From Pseudorasbora parva (Eukaryota; Chordata; Actinopteri; Cypriniformes; Gobionidae): a stretch of 64,000 bases of DNA. Under the pieces are notes generated by a model. The model saw nothing but the letters and a program-made list of their open reading frames with translations. It searched no databases and was not told the DNA's origin. The stretch is taken from contig NC_090184.1 of the NCBI RefSeq assembly GCF_024679245.1, forward strand, positions 15,090,144 to 15,154,143. The letters are read 5' to 3'. Both the position numbers and the translations under genes were made by a program. Below are positions 63,987-64,000 of the stretch, one piece after another. The stretch's first letter is position 1. The number at the start of each line of letters is the position of its first letter.

Positions 63987-64000
63987 AAATGACTATTTTC
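63987..64000 (+). repeat. Unit 48, first 14 bp only, L-type start
   Basis: AAATGACTATTTTC is the La start. The unit is cut by the end of the window. Confidence 0.8.

Larger units (their letters stand above)
1..64000 (+). repeat. Macrosatellite tandem array, 47 full units plus a 14-bp partial
   Basis: The same 1.2-1.45 kb sequence repeats head to tail across the whole window in one orientation. Landmarks such as TTCAGCGGGATGTTC, TGGGACAGCCTGGGACAGC and TTAGCACAATAAAG recur once or twice per unit. Spacing between equivalent points is almost always about 1200, 1434 or 1448 bp, with three 473-bp partial repeats. Neither array edge is present. No transposon, unique sequence or inverted unit interrupts it. 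CpG sites vary as TG or CA between copies, which points to a methylated, probably vertebrate, genome. I do not recognise the family. No supported gene lies anywhere in the array. Confidence 0.98.
61585..64000 (+). repeat. Higher-order repeat SSLSLL, copy 3, cut by the window end
   Basis: S S and the L start follow copy 2 directly, at +7947 bp for both complete units. Confidence 0.75.

Noticed and set aside
1..64000. CRISPR array
   Set aside because: There are no 25-40 bp repeats separated by unique spacers. The repeated unit is over 1 kb, and the sequence looks eukaryotic.
1..64000. tRNA, 5S rRNA or snRNA gene cluster
   Set aside because: I found no Pol III box A/box B pair and no recognisable rRNA or snRNA core in the unit.
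1..64000. Window as an assembly artefact made by repeating one read
   Set aside because: Units differ by private substitutions, small indels and distinct recombination junctions, which a simple artefact would not create. Local errors in T-tracts remain possible.

Overview
The window is one uninterrupted eukaryotic macrosatellite array. I count 47 complete head-to-tail units plus the first 14 bases of a 48th, all in the same orientation, from the first base to the last. I see no unique flanking DNA, no recognisable transposon insertion, no inverted unit and no convincing protein-coding gene. No annotated macrosatellite family came to mind, so I do not name the species. Most CpG dinucleotides are lost or vary between copies as TpG or CpA, and the units carry AATAAA and GTAAGT-type signals. 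This suggests a CpG-methylating, probably vertebrate, genome. It is not bacterial.

Units come in two length classes. Long units (L, usually 1448 bp, 25 copies) and short units (S, 1200-1204 bp, 22 copies) differ mainly by a module of about 248 bp near the chosen start of the unit. I phased units at the AAATGACT that follows GCCTATGCTTTA. L units fall into La (GACTATTTTC start), Lb (5-bp deletion giving GAAAAGTCG) and Lc (AAATCCAGCC). S units fall into S1 (TTTTCGGTCAAC and GCATGCAAC) and S2 (mostly TTTACATTTTC). Unit order is S L S L L L L L L S L* L L S L L S L* S L* S L S S L S L L S S S L S L S L S S L S S L S L L S S (L). L* marks three 1921-bp units carrying an extra 473 bp.

Layout: 1-12.5 kb is rich in L units and contains a 4328-bp duplication. 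From 9.6 to 31.5 kb blocks repeat at offsets of 5999, 4082 and 3121 bp, and include the three L* units. Units 23-28 (31475-39420) form a six-unit higher-order repeat, SSLSLL, of about 7.95 kb. It recurs at 53638-61584 and starts a third time at 61585. The intervening 40.6-53.6 kb is more mixed, with 2640- and 3855-bp duplications and the two most diverged units (33 and 37).

Within a unit, two blocks of about 210 bp (A and B) are diverged copies of each other roughly 475 bp apart, and a more remote third copy may exist. Recombination between A and B explains the 473-bp expansions. Each unit also carries a recurring set of splice-donor-like, splice-acceptor-like and AATAAA sequences in one orientation. 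This would fit an ancestral or still transcribed non-coding multi-exon unit, but the sequence alone does not show transcription. Every ORF found is 119 codons or shorter, and their repetition reflects unit identity rather than evident coding selection.
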